From Artocarpus heterophyllus (taxonomy: Eukaryota > Streptophyta > Magnoliopsida > Rosales > Moraceae), in the NCBI GenBank assembly GCA_025403435.1, contig CM046348.1, forward strand, positions 19,381,679 through 19,445,678: a DNA stretch of 64,000 nucleotides, written 5' to 3'. The position numbers were made by a program, and so were the translations under genes. The notes under the pieces are model-generated. The model saw nothing but the letters and a program-made list of their open reading frames with translations. It made no database searches and was not told the DNA's origin. Below are positions 51,983-64,000 of the stretch, in pieces (position 1 is the stretch's first letter; the number at the start of each line of letters is the position of its first letter).

Positions 51983-54128
51983 TCGAAATATGTAAATTTT
52001 CCACAAGAATTCGATGAAACTGTAAAATATTGAGTGGTTAGGTTTGTTTGACATGTTAATTTGTTACGTAAACAAACTCTGTATGGCATGTATTATGTCA
52101 CTCTTATGTGCATATTAATTTGACAGAGCAAAACACTTGATAACTGTATGGCAGGAATGACAGTATATATATATATATATATGGAATGACATCTTAATTA
52201 CTTTGCATGTTCTTGGGTTATGGTGTACATTGGTCTGTCACTTTTGTAAGAGGAATGGGCTGCCATATTAACATGCTTCCTATCAAGAAAGGATAAAGTT
52301 ACATATGCATTTTATCATTATAATAATGTTACACATGCATGATTGTTTTCCTCCAACCCCCAAAATGGAAAAGAACAGGAGAAAATAAAGGAAAACCAAT
52401 GCCCTTTTCTAATCTTGTGCTCATCAGTCTCCTAACTCTAATAACGGCGTGCCCTCAATATAAAAGTAAATAAAAGAAATCGTATTTACAAGTTTAAAAT
52501 AGTGTATCATTAGTTTATTACTCTTTAATAATGGTAAATTTAACACCCAATTTTTCTGCAAAGTCAACGGTTCCAATTCCACACAACAAATTCGGAAAAT
52601 AATAATAATAATAATAACATTCTAACTAAGGAAGAATTTGAAGAAAGGGCAAAAAAAAAATTGAATTGAGGAAATGATTTTTTTTTAATCAAAAAACATG
52701 TTTTCTTGTGCAGCTAAACTGTTTCAGTTTTTTAAAAAAAAAATAAAAAAAAAATCACTGTAGCAAGATAAAGAACCTCAACAGGATGAAAAAAAAAAAA
52801 CTAAAACCGTTTTAATGTCTAAAAAACTTTTTTTATACCAAAAACTGATTAAAAAAAAGGTCATTGGCAAAAAAAAAATTCTCAAAAAATCAATTTTACA
52901 AATCCCTCACCCACCAAGGACATGGTACTGTACGTACAAACCTTGTTTGTGGCAATGATTGAATGACACGGTTAGCGTTTTAGGCCTCTAGTTAGGTTTT
53001 TTGAATTTTCAAAGCTTATGCATTATAGTGCTATAATTTAACATTGATCATGACATATCATATATATATATATATATATATATTGGTCACAAATCCAAGC
53101 TTGTCGTCACGTTGAAGGGATACTCACATTACCTTTTTTTTTTTTTTTTTTTTGTCTCTTCAGGTTAAGAGTATCCGATGGATGACAAGTGCATTTGTCT
53201 GTTATCCTAGATGAGTTTTGATAAGAGTGCCTAAATCCTACATACTTAAAAAACAACTGGATCTCTATTCCTAAATTTTATTCTTCATCAACTTTGGACT
53301 GTTTTAAGATGCTTTAAAAAAATAATGCTAATATCCTGTTTAGCCTGGGTTCTAACCAACTTTATAAGAACAATATAAAATTTTTACATATTACAGTAAA
53401 AGTAAAAAAAGTTGCTATAATGTAAAGCTTTCACATGCTGCTACAATATTTACAGTTCTAACTAATAGTTCTAACCATCATGCCAATATTTTATAAATTT
53501 ACTCTTTTGCCCTTTGTTAAATTTACTATTATAAGTTGATGAATATTTCAAATATAAAGGGGCATTTTAATTACAAATAAACCCCATAGTTTTCTCCCTA
53601 GATCCACTTATCAGTTTCCTCGAGAGGGCCAAAGTCCCGCGCCGCTTTCAGGTTGTTCACTGAACTCCCAATCCTGGTTGCAGGGTCTCGGGACACATGC
53701 CCCTGGTGTTGATTGTGCATTGGTAAAGTGTACCTGTTACACGTTGGGTGGTTGTGGTTCATTAGTGTCTTTTTTTTGTCCCTTGCACTGTCGTTTGCTT
53801 AATCTCCTTCGACCATGGACGCCTTGTAGAGGTTTTGTTAAAAGAGTCATGTGTGTACTTGATATCTAATGTGTTTATCTAGTTTTTTATTGTCAACATA
53901 TATATTTTCCTCTCGAATCGTTTCATTCGAAGTTACTAGTAAAACCGGTTAAAGATTAGGATTGTGTCTTTTTATGCATGCGATCATTTGCGTCAATATA
54001 AATATTTTTATTACTATAAATTGCCATGCAAGTTCCTTTTTTTAATTAATAAACACTAAAATGAATTAAATTGTTTTAAATTACTTCCTCAACCCATTAC
54101 TTTTACATTACATTCTATTAGAGCGTGG
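51983..54128 (+). other. copy of the GLR 3' flank
   Basis: Duplicate of 14757-16908, with length changes in the TA and A/T tracts and a 12-bp insertion near 53398 ('aaaagtaaaaaa'-like). No gene seen. Confidence 0.6.
52687..52893. repeat. A/T-rich inverted-repeat element, duplicate of copy 1
   Basis: Same element as 15478-15692, carried along by the segmental duplication. Confidence 0.45.
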
Positions 54129-54133
54129 TAAAC
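54129..54133. other. unoccupied gypsy target site
   Basis: The single TAAAC in 'gcgtggTAAACatatcc' is exactly the sequence duplicated on both sides of the gypsy element at 16904-16908 and 25938-25942. It shows this unit never carried the insertion. Confidence 0.95.
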
Positions 54134-56990
54134 ATATCCTTAGATTTAAGTTTCAAAAGTTATTTTTCTCCCAAAAAAAAAAAGTTTCGAAAGTTAGTCT
54201 AATTACAAAAAAAGAAAAGAAAAAAAGAACAATAGTGTGTTGTTGCTTTCTAAAATTGTAAGTGGAGTCATATCTATCTTATAAATATGTGTGTAGAGTA
54301 CTTTTATTCTTGATAAAACAGAAAAGCATGGGTGATATTTCTTACGTTTTGTAATTTTGTTGCCAACAATGTTGGCCAAGATGCCACACTTTACATTTCT
54401 GTGTTTGGTATTCTTCATTCACATGTGTTGCTTGTCCTCTTCTGAGGGTATGCTTTTTTTGTTGGAGGCTTAGCAAAGCATGCTTAGCAAAGCATTAACA
54501 TTTTGGTAAATCTTGTGGCCAGTTAAAAAAATAACAACACAAGTAATATTAAGATTATGCACTAATCTAGATAATAGAAATTTGAATTTTTTTTTAATAT
54601 TTGGTAGCATTAGAAATAGTACATATTGAGTTTATGCACTAATCTAGATAATAGAAATTTGATTTTGTTATTTTTGTAGCATTAGAAATATACACTGTTA
54701 TTGGATATTGCTTTTTTTCTTTTTTTTTTAACAAAACTCTTATTTTTAAGTTACCTCATTAAAAAAAGCCTTAGACATTGTAAACATATCTTTATGACAA
54801 GCTGACGAAGAGCGAAATCACCGACAGATGAGGGTAGATGAGGGTGAACGTATATTCTCTTGAATTTTTTTTATATATCAATTTTTATAAATGTGTTTTG
54901 CACCCCTCTCCTTAAATTATATTCCAATCCTTTTTAAAATTGTATTTTGTTTCTTTTAAAATTCTAATACCTTTTTATTTGCCTCAATTTATTGATCCAG
55001 TCATGCTATCACTTCGTGATTTTTTTTTGGCTCCCTCCCTTATGCGACCTTTAAGATAATTGGATGAGCTGTCTTTTTCTATTTAGTGAGCAGTTGCCAT
55101 TTGAATTCCGAATAACAATGTTAGATAAGTGAAGAAAATTCCTTAAAAAAAGAAAAAAGAAAAAGAGAAGACAAGTGGAGAAGTCATTTCGTGATAATAC
55201 GCCGAAACATGTCACATGAAAAATGTCTTTTAGCATTGATTAAAACACGACTTTAGTTGTCAAGTTCTCAATGAAAACGACGATTGAAATCCAAAAATAG
55301 TTTTTTGAATATATTATACAATCGGAGAAGCACACAATATTAAATTCAACCAAAATTATAACTTAAAAAATTTAATTATTTCAAAAAATATATACATTTA
55401 ATTATCATTAAAAAAGTATTCTGCGCTATGACTAGATTTTAACAATTCTGTAAAAGTTTGTATATACTTATTAGTTCTAACAAAATCTGTGACAAAACTT
55501 GATGGTCTAGAACTGTGTATAAAAAACATATACTTTTTAATCCTACTTGATATTCTCTTAAAATCTTCAAAATTTTAGTTAAAATTATTGTTGTCTAACA
55601 ACGACATGGAAATCTACTTTTAAATTTTAATTTAGAAAAATTATAGCTCCAATAAAAACCTTACTAGAAAAATATATAGGATGAGGACAAATGCCAATAT
55701 TTATCGGCACAAGATTATTACAATGGATCAATGAGCAAAAGTTTGCATCAATCTTAAGTTCTGTTAATCAAATAGTAACTTATATGTTAATTTCAGGAAT
55801 CATGTACTGCCTTAAAGAAATAGGAATCATGTATCTTATAAAAAACCATGTACGGATTTTTATATAGTAATAATTTTATAATTCAAAACAAGTGAAATTA
55901 CCTTTTTTTTAAAGGCTTTAAGCTCAAATTGTCTCAGAATTTGAGGTGACAATTTAGTCCACGACTTTTTAATTTTAATAAAGATATCAATATCTCATGT
56001 GTTTTGTACATAATTTATTGTCCAAGGATAGTTTTATTTATGGAATTGACCAAACCTAATTGAGAAATATAACATAAATAATATGATAAGTATTTAGTAA
56101 TTAAAAATTTTACATTCAAGGGAAAGAAACACAAACAAACAGTCCTAGCATCGGACGGAACAGGGTTGGGTATGCTTCTCCACTTCAGCCTCTGTCTCCA
56201 CTTTTGCCCTCCATACTTGCCCTCGTACCCGCGTTATTTAAGTCGGGGTTTGGTCAAAAAATCCCTATCAAAAAGTCTTTTTATCTATCCTATTAATTTA
56301 CTTATTAAGAACTTTAAAAAAGAAAGAAAGAAAGAAAATATGTACTTAAATTAAATTCCATCAAGTTTGGTACAAAATTCATTTATATAGCATTAATATC
56401 TCACCAACAAATCAAAGTCTAGGAAAAGATATTCCAAAATCTTAAAATAGCTAACCAAACTCGAGGAATAGAGGTCATATTTACAAGTTATGCTTATGTT
56501 AGTTAATAAGTTACTATTTATAACCCATGAGGGTTTTTTTTTAAGAGGTACAATATTTTGGAATTTTTTTAGGTACTTAAATATTGCACAATTTTATTTT
56601 AAAATAAAGGCAAACGTAATTCGTTTTAAAACTAAGACTCGCGTGTCTTATGTGTGGTTTTCGTCTAATTCTTAAACCCTATTACCTATTTTAGTCAATT
56701 TACGATCAGTTTAAAATTTAAGGCTATTTTTTTTTAATTAAAATCAAAGCATCAGCACCCAGTTATCCTTTTCTATGGAGTTCATGGGTCAATATTTGTG
56801 CTAAAACCCTTAGAAAAAAATCACGTCTGTTCTGTCCAGGGTGATTGTGAGATGCAAGACTTATTTTTGTTTTGACTCTCTCTTTGCATTTACGTGAGAT
56901 TTATATTTGTTAGAGCAATCATATCTGTTATAATCTTGTTACTTATAAAATTATAAATTTTAATTTAAAAAATATACTATAAATAAAATT
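54134..56990. other. duplicated intergenic block, unit 2
   Basis: Copy of 25943-28860. Has a short tandem duplication 'gcttagcaaagcat' at about 54468-54493 not present in unit 1. No gene found. Confidence 0.5.
56168..56585. repeat. dispersed repeat family, unit 2 copy
   Basis: Duplicate of 28010-28425 and diverged relative of 2551-2945. Confidence 0.5.
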
Positions 56991-58863
56991 AAATTTTATT
57001 ATTTTATTAACAACAGGTTATAACTGAACGAATGAAATTGATTTACCTTTTTGTGTTTTTTTATTGTTTTTTCCTGTCAGGTCAATACTTTTTTTTTCCC
57101 CTTTTCTTATCAACCACAAGTCGAGTAAGTGGTCCAATCAGATATTTTTATGTCCTTTTCCTATTTTCATCTGCCACTGTTGTCTGGTTCCAAATCTCCA
57201 CATGCTACATCTTTGCCTTTTTATTTATTTATTTTTTATTTTAAAATTTTTTCTTCAAAGCAGAGTTTGTGTTTAAAAAGACTCAAAATCAACTGACGTC
57301 TCTCCCAACGGCTGTGATTCTAATATTCTTCTTCTGTTGCTTCATATTAAGGCAATATGACTGCTTTCCTTAGTGCTTTATGAATGCAATATTCGGATAA
57401 TGCGATATTCTCCACTATTGAAGAGCATTATATTAGAGTCCACACATTAAACGAGAGAGAGAATTTTATATCCCAAGATATGTGAAAAAAATATATTTTC
57501 TTTTATTATTAAATCACATCAGAATCCTAATTGGAAATATGTGGAACTTATCTTGCCATCCTGATTGTCTACATTGCTAAAGTTGCTGCTGAGATAATTT
57601 AATCTTCATTATTATGATGAAGACGTTAAATATAATTAAAGAATGCTCTAGAAAATTAAAAGAGATGGGTCACAACAACTTTTTTTATGTCCAAAATAAT
57701 AGCTGTCGACCAAAATGACAAGTTCTTGCAAAAAAAAAAAAAAAGTCTTCTATAAAGAAAAAGACATGTCATAACATGCATGATTCCGCAGCACCACATT
57801 ATATGCAGAAGAGTGTTTTATCCTTTTTTTTTCTAAAAAATTTATTGGTGTCATCTTATCCTCTATTATTTTTGTCAATTTAAAAGTCTCGAAGCCTAAA
57901 AATGAAACGATATGGATTGACTCTATTTTACGTAAATGATGGACCCAGGTTTTTTTATTTATGCCACTGCACACTTAACACCATTGAACACATTCGTCGG
58001 GCAAGAATTTTGAAATGGTGTTGTGAAGTATCGAACTTTAACTGCATTATGAGAGGACACCCACTTGTTAAGACTATAATATATCAAAGTCTTGGCACAT
58101 CTTGAAAAACAAATCCTTATATTATATAGAAGAATATGTTTAGTATATTTTGAACAAAGATATGTTGGGTAAAATTATTTTTTTCTTGCAGATATGATAG
58201 TTAAAACACATACATCTATTAGCAAGTATCTTTTTTTGGGCTTCCACAAAATTTTTGCCTAATGTCCTATTTTTGGCATATACAAACCACTTTTAGTGTG
58301 TGAACCCAATTGTTACGGTTTAGGATCCAATCAATACATAATACCTATTAGTGAGTATTTTTTTTTTAATTTTGCTTTTTTTTAATATCGTATTATTGAC
58401 ATATACAAGCCACTTTTCATGCGTGAACCCAATCATTACGGTCTGGGATCCACCCAATACATGCGCTAGTGCTTTCTTCCTTCAATATAAGTGCGCACCA
58501 CCATTCTGAAGTCCCCATTACAACTATAATAATGTTTTTTTATTTTATTATTATCTAATTATTTTAGTACTTTTTATATGGTTTTTTTTTTAAGTATATA
58601 GTAATTAGTTATTTTTGGTTGCTTTGAAGCCGCCGGAGTGTATTTAGCTCACGTGACTTGCACCAATCTTGTGTCTTTCAAAACATTCCACTGGCCATCA
58701 CATGCATAGTCACGGGTCATAAAATGACTGGCTGTACTCCAATTTCGAAGAGAAAAAACTTAAAAGCGAAAAGATTGGCCGTCTTGCCTCGACAGTTGGT
58801 AACCAAACCCACTGAAGAAAATCTAGCACTCTTTTGTCATCTTTTGAAGATTCCTTAAGCTAG

Positions 58864-58899
<36 letters not shown>

Positions 58900-58932
58900 T
58901 TCATGAATTGCTATATTCAGTACGCATATGAG
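56991..58932. other. triplicated intergenic block, copy 3
   Basis: Matches 28861-30768 and 41458-43418. Shares with the middle copy a 'gggcttccacaaa..ttttgcctaatg' stretch (about 58240-58262) that copy 1 lacks. Ends in the TAA microsatellite and AATTG target site. Confidence 0.55.
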
Positions 58933-58937
58933 AATTG

Positions 58938-59415
58938 TGTTAGAAAATAATTTTTATGTGTGCCTATATATGTATTTAAATATGTTTAATGTTATTTTAA
59001 GATAAAGCATAAATTAAAGTGATATAATTAAGATAAAGTTAAAAAGTTTTTTGGGTAATATAATATATGAGTTATTATTATTATTATTATCATATGTGTA
59101 GATACCAATTTATAATTTCTAGATTTTATGATGGCCAAAACTGAAAATATATTAAAATAATTAAAAAAAGTTATTTATTCTGGTTATGGTCCCTAATTTT
59201 CATACGTATTATTTTTCAAAAAGTTTAAAGAAATTCATGCTTCTCTGAAATCTCATCTTCAGAAAAGTTTCTAGGAATACGTATTAGGTTGGAAGACAAA
59301 AACCTACAACAATTCAAAATCATGAATCAAGGTATGCTTTCGTAATTCAAAATGATTTCTCTCAATAATTTGACATGAACGATCTTGGTAAATTATGATT
59401 AAATTTGTTTCAACA
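58938..59415 (+). repeat. old copia left LTR, unit 2
   Basis: 478 bp, close to 30774-31254. Confidence 0.9.
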
Positions 59416-59704
59416 AGTGGCATCAGAGTCGTCTTGTGTTGAATTATTGAGAAATGTACAATTGGATTAAGAATATACAGTAATTCGGTTGAATTTGTTT
59501 TCCTAACATTGAATTCAATTTGAAGAAATTTCTTTTCTTTCATTGTTCGGAAAAGTTCTCAAAGATTTGTTTTAATGATTCAGCCTTATTTAAATACACT
59601 GCACGCATGCCAAATTACCATTAATTATGGCTGCTGTTAAAAAAAAAAAAAGGAACACACTGCCATATACGATTTCATTGAAATCGTTGTGTGTGTGGGT
59701 TAAG

Positions 59705-60050
59705 TAACCCCTTGGATTACTGGCAGCAAACTCACTGCCGCTGGCAAGGAACTCCGGCCGTGACTGTCTAGCCTCATCGGAGAGGGTGAATAGCGGCCTT
59801 TCGTGGCAGCAATGCAAGGAAACGGCAGCCAAAAGCCGTTGTTCCGTCGGCATGCTGGGTTTTGCCAAAGGGAGAGAAAGGGGTTGTTCTTGGGTTTCAT
59901 CGGCGGCTCGCTGTTTCGCCGCAGGCACCGGCGAGTATAGTCGCAGCCGACGCGGCGAAGTCTCTTTGACGGTTGGCTCCTTGGTGTCTTTTCCCAGGGG
60001 TCACGACCCCTGGGTGTGCAACATAGCCTAGATTTTCTTTTGGTCCACAT
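59705..60050. other. GC-rich island in copia leader, unit 2
   Basis: Counterpart of 31540-31860. Both long frames (plus 59786-60031, minus 60050-59700) remain open, with a handful of substitutions. Confidence 0.45.
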
Positions 60051-60213
60051 GGGCTAACCAGGCCAGTGACCAAGTAGAAACCCAGGGGCTCAACCCCTGG
60101 GTGACAAACACCAAAAAAAAAAAGGGGGGGGGGGGGGGGAGGGGATGGGCTAGACACGGGCCTAGATTTATTGGGACCGTAACAAACAAAATCCTAGGGG
60201 CTCAACCCCTGGG
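59993..60213 (+). repeat. three CCCAGGGG hairpins, unit 2
   Basis: 59993-60014, 60080-60102 and 60193-60213. Stems and loops are unchanged from unit 1, although the spacer between the second and third has a G run expanded to about 16 bases (60124-60139). Confidence 0.75.
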
Positions 60214-60267
60214 TAACCCGAATCAAAAAAAAAAAAAAAGAGGGGGTTGGGTTTAGATCTGGGTTGG

Positions 60268-60377
60268 GTCAACCTGACTCGGTCCACTTTTGACCCGGTC
60301 ATGGTCAACGGTCAATGTTGACTTTGACATTTGACTTTAACATGGTTGACTTTTTGACCGATATTTTTAGGGGTCAA
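60268..60377. promoter_or_regulatory. W-box core cluster, unit 2
   Basis: All ten TTGAC/GTCAA cores of 32086-32195 are retained, with one substitution between them. Confidence 0.6.
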
Positions 60378-60848
60378 TTTTTGTGTGCAACTTTAAACTC
60401 AAATTGTGTTTTTGGATTATTAATATTATCAAATTAATTGATTGAACCAATAAGCTGCCAAAGTAGCATCTTTTGTGGATACTAATTAATTTGTGATATT
60501 AAGATGGTTGTGTGTATTTAATTCATGCGAATATTAATCGGCCCAAAGGAAGTTTAATATTTGGTCAAATTACATTCATACCTGTGGTGATAAATATGTA
60601 ACAATTATATGGTTATTTTTAGAATATGAATAATAAGTGGATCCCAAGATTAGCTTATTATTTGACATGAATTATTGTTAATATTTGATCACCACACCAA
60701 GAATACCACTTACAAGTTAATATTTCTGTCCAAAGACTAAATATTAATGTTGTTACAGGTTTCTTGTGATGGGATTAACCATTGTTTGAATTTTATTGGT
60801 TGTTTTATGTGAACTCTTATGTGAATATGTGATTTTGTTCTTTGTTCA

Positions 60849-63800
60849 GCTATAGCATCATCTTCCTCGATATCTACAAGTGTTAATTCCATTTCTGTGC
60901 TGAATGGGACTAACTTCAAGGATTGGAAAGAGAATGTGTTAATCGTTCTCTATTGCCTAGATCTAGACTTAGCCATAAGGATTGAATGTCTCATTATTAC
61001 GGATTGTAGTTTCACTGAGGATAAAAAAGAACTTAAAAGATGGGATCATTCTAACCGAATGAGTCTGATGATCATTAAGAGAGGCATTCCAAAAGTCTTC
61101 AAGGGCACTGTGCCTGATGAGGATACTACAGCCAAGGGTTTCCTTGAAGCCATTGAGAAATGCTTTGTAAAGAATGATAAGGCTGAAACAAACACGCTTT
61201 TGGCGAGCTTGATTTCAATGAGGTACAAAGCAAAAGGAAACATAAGGGAGTACATCATGGAGATGTCTCACCTGGCTTCAAAATTAAAGACACTAGATCT
61301 AGAAATTTCTAAGGACCTTCTAGTGTATCTTATCTTGATTTCTCTTCCTGCCTAATTCAACCAATTCAAGATCAGTTACAATTGTCAGAAAGAGAAATGG
61401 ACTCTTAATGAGTTAATTTCTTATTGTGTGTAAGAGGAAGAAAGACTAAAGTAACAGAAAACTGAAAGTGCTAACTTGGCTAGCACCTTTAAGGACAAGA
61501 AGAAGAAAAGAAAGATGAGTAATGAAGCTGCTAAAGGTCCAGCACAAAAGAAATAAGATAGGGATAAAAATGATGGAGATGTTGGTTGTTACTTTTGTGG
61601 TAAACCTAGACACATGAAGAAGGTCTGCACCAAGTATCATGCTTGGCGTGCAAAGAAAGGTATACTTCTCAATTTGGTTTGTTCTGACGTCAATTTAACT
61701 TCAATGCCAAGACACACTTGGTGGATTGATTCAGGTGTCACTACTCATATAAGTGTGTCTATGCGGGGTTGCCTCAACTGCCGAAAGCCAATTGATGCTG
61801 AAAGATTCATCTATGTGGGCGATGGCAAATCGGTAGAAGTTGAAGCAATAGGGCACTTTAGGTTATTATTAAGTTTCGATTATTATTTGGATTTGAAAGA
61901 CACTTTTGTTGCACCGTCATTGAGACGGATTTCTATTTCTGCTTTGGACAAATCTGGATACTATTGTTCATTTGGAAATAGTCAGTTTAGTCTTTTCTTA
62001 AATTCAAATGTTATTGGTACCATTCTTTACCATTTCAAGATAACCTATATTTGCTTGATACAGTTGTTTCTTATAATGAAACCTTGCATGTTAGTTCTCA
62101 TGGCATAAAATGTAAATTAACCGATGAGAATTTTGCTGTATTATGGCATAAGCGATTAGGACATATTTCAAGGAAAAGGATGGAAAGGCTTGTGTCAAAT
62201 GGAATTCTTAATTCCCTTGATTTTATAAATTTTGAAATTTGTGTTAATTACATTAAAGGAAAACAGACAAACAAAAGGAGATTGGGTGCCAATAGAACTA
62301 CGGATGTCTTAGAATTGATACATACAGACATTTATGGACCATTTCCTATGGCTTCATGGAATGGTCAACAATACTTTGTATTGTTCATAGATGATTACTC
62401 TCAGTATGGCTACCTATGTCTCATACATGAGAAGTCATAGACTTTGGATGTGTTCAAGTCCTATAAGGCTGAGGTTGAACTTCAACTCAGCAAAAGAATT
62501 AAGGGCGTCAGATCTGAACGTGATGGTGAGTACTATGGCCAGTATGACGGATCAGGTGAACAACGTCTAGGACCTTTTGCTAAATTCTTAAAGGAATGCG
62601 GGATAGTCCCTCAATATACCATGTCAGATTCACCTAGCATGAATGGTGTAGCTGAGAGACGAAACCGGACACTTAAGGACATAGTGAAGAGTATGATTTG
62701 TCATTCCACCTTACCTGAATCCCTCTAGGGTGAAGCACTTAAGACTGCAACTTACATTCTCAACAGAGTACCAACAAAAGCAGTAGGCAAAACACCTTAT
62801 GAGCTTTGCACTGGCAAAAGGCCTAGTCTAAAGCATTTATATACTTGGGATTGTCCAGCAGAGGCAAGGCCTTATAGACCAAATGAAAAGAAATTGGACT
62901 CTAAGATAGGGAGCTGTTATTTTATTGGTTACTCTGAACGGTCAAGGGGTTACAAATTTTATGATCACACTACTAAGGCTATTTTTGAGACGAAAATTGC
63001 AACATTCTTTGAGAATGTTGAGTTTGGGGGGAGAAATAAGGTTAGAGACTATGTCTTTGAGGATGAATTTGATCCTGCTCCTCTTGTTCAAGAAGGATTG
63101 GTTCCTATTCCCACAATTGCTTTTGATAATGTTCAGGCTTCTATCCTTGATATTGATCAAGTTGCATATCAAGAACAACTAGACATAGTCGTTCAACCCC
63201 TTGAGGTACAAACTCAACAACCATAAGAACCAAAACCTCAGGAACTTATACCATTAAGGAGATCCGCTAGAGAGAGGAGAAATGTTATTTCGGATGATTA
63301 CATAGTATTTCTCCAAGAACATAAGGAAAGTGTTGGATTGATGGATGATGATCCTATCAATGTCCATCAAGCCATGCATAGTTCAAACTCTCAAAAATGG
63401 ATGGATGCCATGAAAGATGAGATAAAGTCTATGAAGGATAATGACGTTTGGGATCTCATTCCATTAGTTGAAGGTGCGAAGCCTATTGGCTGTAAATGGA
63501 TATTAAAACCAAGAGAGATTCAAAGGGTGATGTAGAGCGATATAAGGCTCATCTTGTCTCTAAGGGCTTTACTCAAAAGGAAGGCATTGATTATAAAGAG
63601 ATTCAACGAAAGACTCTTTCAGGACAATTATGGCACTTGTAGCATATTTTGATCTTGAGCTACATCAGATGGATGTTAAGACGGCGTTTCTAAATGGTGA
63701 CATCGATGAACGATCTATATGGTGTGGCCAGAAAACTTTGAGTCGGGAGACCCAAAGAAGATGGTATGCAAATTAAAGAAATCCATCTATAAGTTTAAGC

Positions 63801-64000
63801 AAATTTCTTGTCAATGGTATGACCAATTACATCAAGTGATAGTTTCATTCGATTTCGAGATGAACGTTGTCGATGACTGTATATACCATAAGTTTAGTAG
63901 GAGTAATTTTATTCTCCTGGTATTGTATGTTGACGATATACTGCTTGCCACCAATGATATAGGTTTATTGCACAAAACCAAGAGTTTTCTATCAAAGAAA
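60849..64000 (+). pseudogene. old copia gag-pol remnant, unit 2
   Basis: Less damaged than the unit 1 copy: the gag Trp codon, the protease motif WWIDSG, and the pre-integrase motif WHKRLGH are kept. Stops near 61353, 61553, 62438, 62726 and 63224 and the frame slip near 63515 are shared with unit 1, so the element was dead before duplication. The zinc knuckle is at about 61588-61629. Integrase pieces and the beginning of the reverse transcriptase (YVDD at about 63927) are visible before the window ends. Confidence 0.9.

Larger units (their letters stand above)
58938..64000 (+). mobile_element. old copia element, unit 2 copy, cut by window end
   Basis: Left LTR 58938-59415 preceded by AATTG (58933-58937) as in unit 1, primer site TGGCATCAGAGTC at 59418-59430, leader, and decayed gag-pol to the last base. 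The right part and right LTR lie outside the window. Confidence 0.93.

Overview
The window is nuclear DNA of a dicot plant. It has a multi-exon gene with GT-AG introns for a plant-type glutamate receptor-like channel, AT-rich intergenic DNA, and several LTR retrotransposons of plant lineages. The species cannot be named from the sequence. I see no rRNA, tRNA, CRISPR array or bacterial gene.

Layout. 1-10360 is repeat-rich intergenic DNA: an LTR-like right end (1-1272), diverged dispersed repeats, and small inverted-repeat elements including two adjacent MITE-like copies (8279-8627). 10361-14756 is the only intact host gene: six exons, 914 codons, a GLR3.7-type channel. From its last intron (13941) onward the sequence is one copy of a large duplication. 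Unit 1 covers 13941 to at least 35819. Unit 2 starts at 44006 and runs off the right end of the window. A third partial copy of the distal part lies at 41458-43979 and abuts unit 2.

Mobile elements date the events relative to each other. (1) An old Ty1/copia element (30774-37588, with a 5-bp target duplication) was already inactivated before the duplication, because both copies share several stops. (2) The duplication followed, leaving a junction with about 25 bp of locally templated filler (43980-44005). (3) A Ty3/gypsy chromovirus (16909-25937, minus strand, LTRs about 1% different) entered unit 1 only, and unit 2 keeps its empty site (54129-54133). (4) A Ty1/copia element with one full-length reading frame and LTRs differing at 3 of 768 positions (44211-51367) entered unit 2 only, and unit 1 keeps its empty site (14142-14146). 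A diverged solo LTR related to the gypsy element lies at 39155-41335 in the opposite orientation.

Consequences. The intact GLR gene kept its own last exon. Unit 2 holds only a copy of that exon (51560-51982), still open but without the rest of the gene, about 190 bp downstream of the sense-oriented right LTR of the young copia element. Apart from the GLR gene and the retrotransposon frames I find no convincing protein gene. The least explained structures are in the 5' leader of the older copia element: a GC-rich island, three repeated CCCAGGGG hairpins, and a dense cluster of W-box cores, all kept in both copies.
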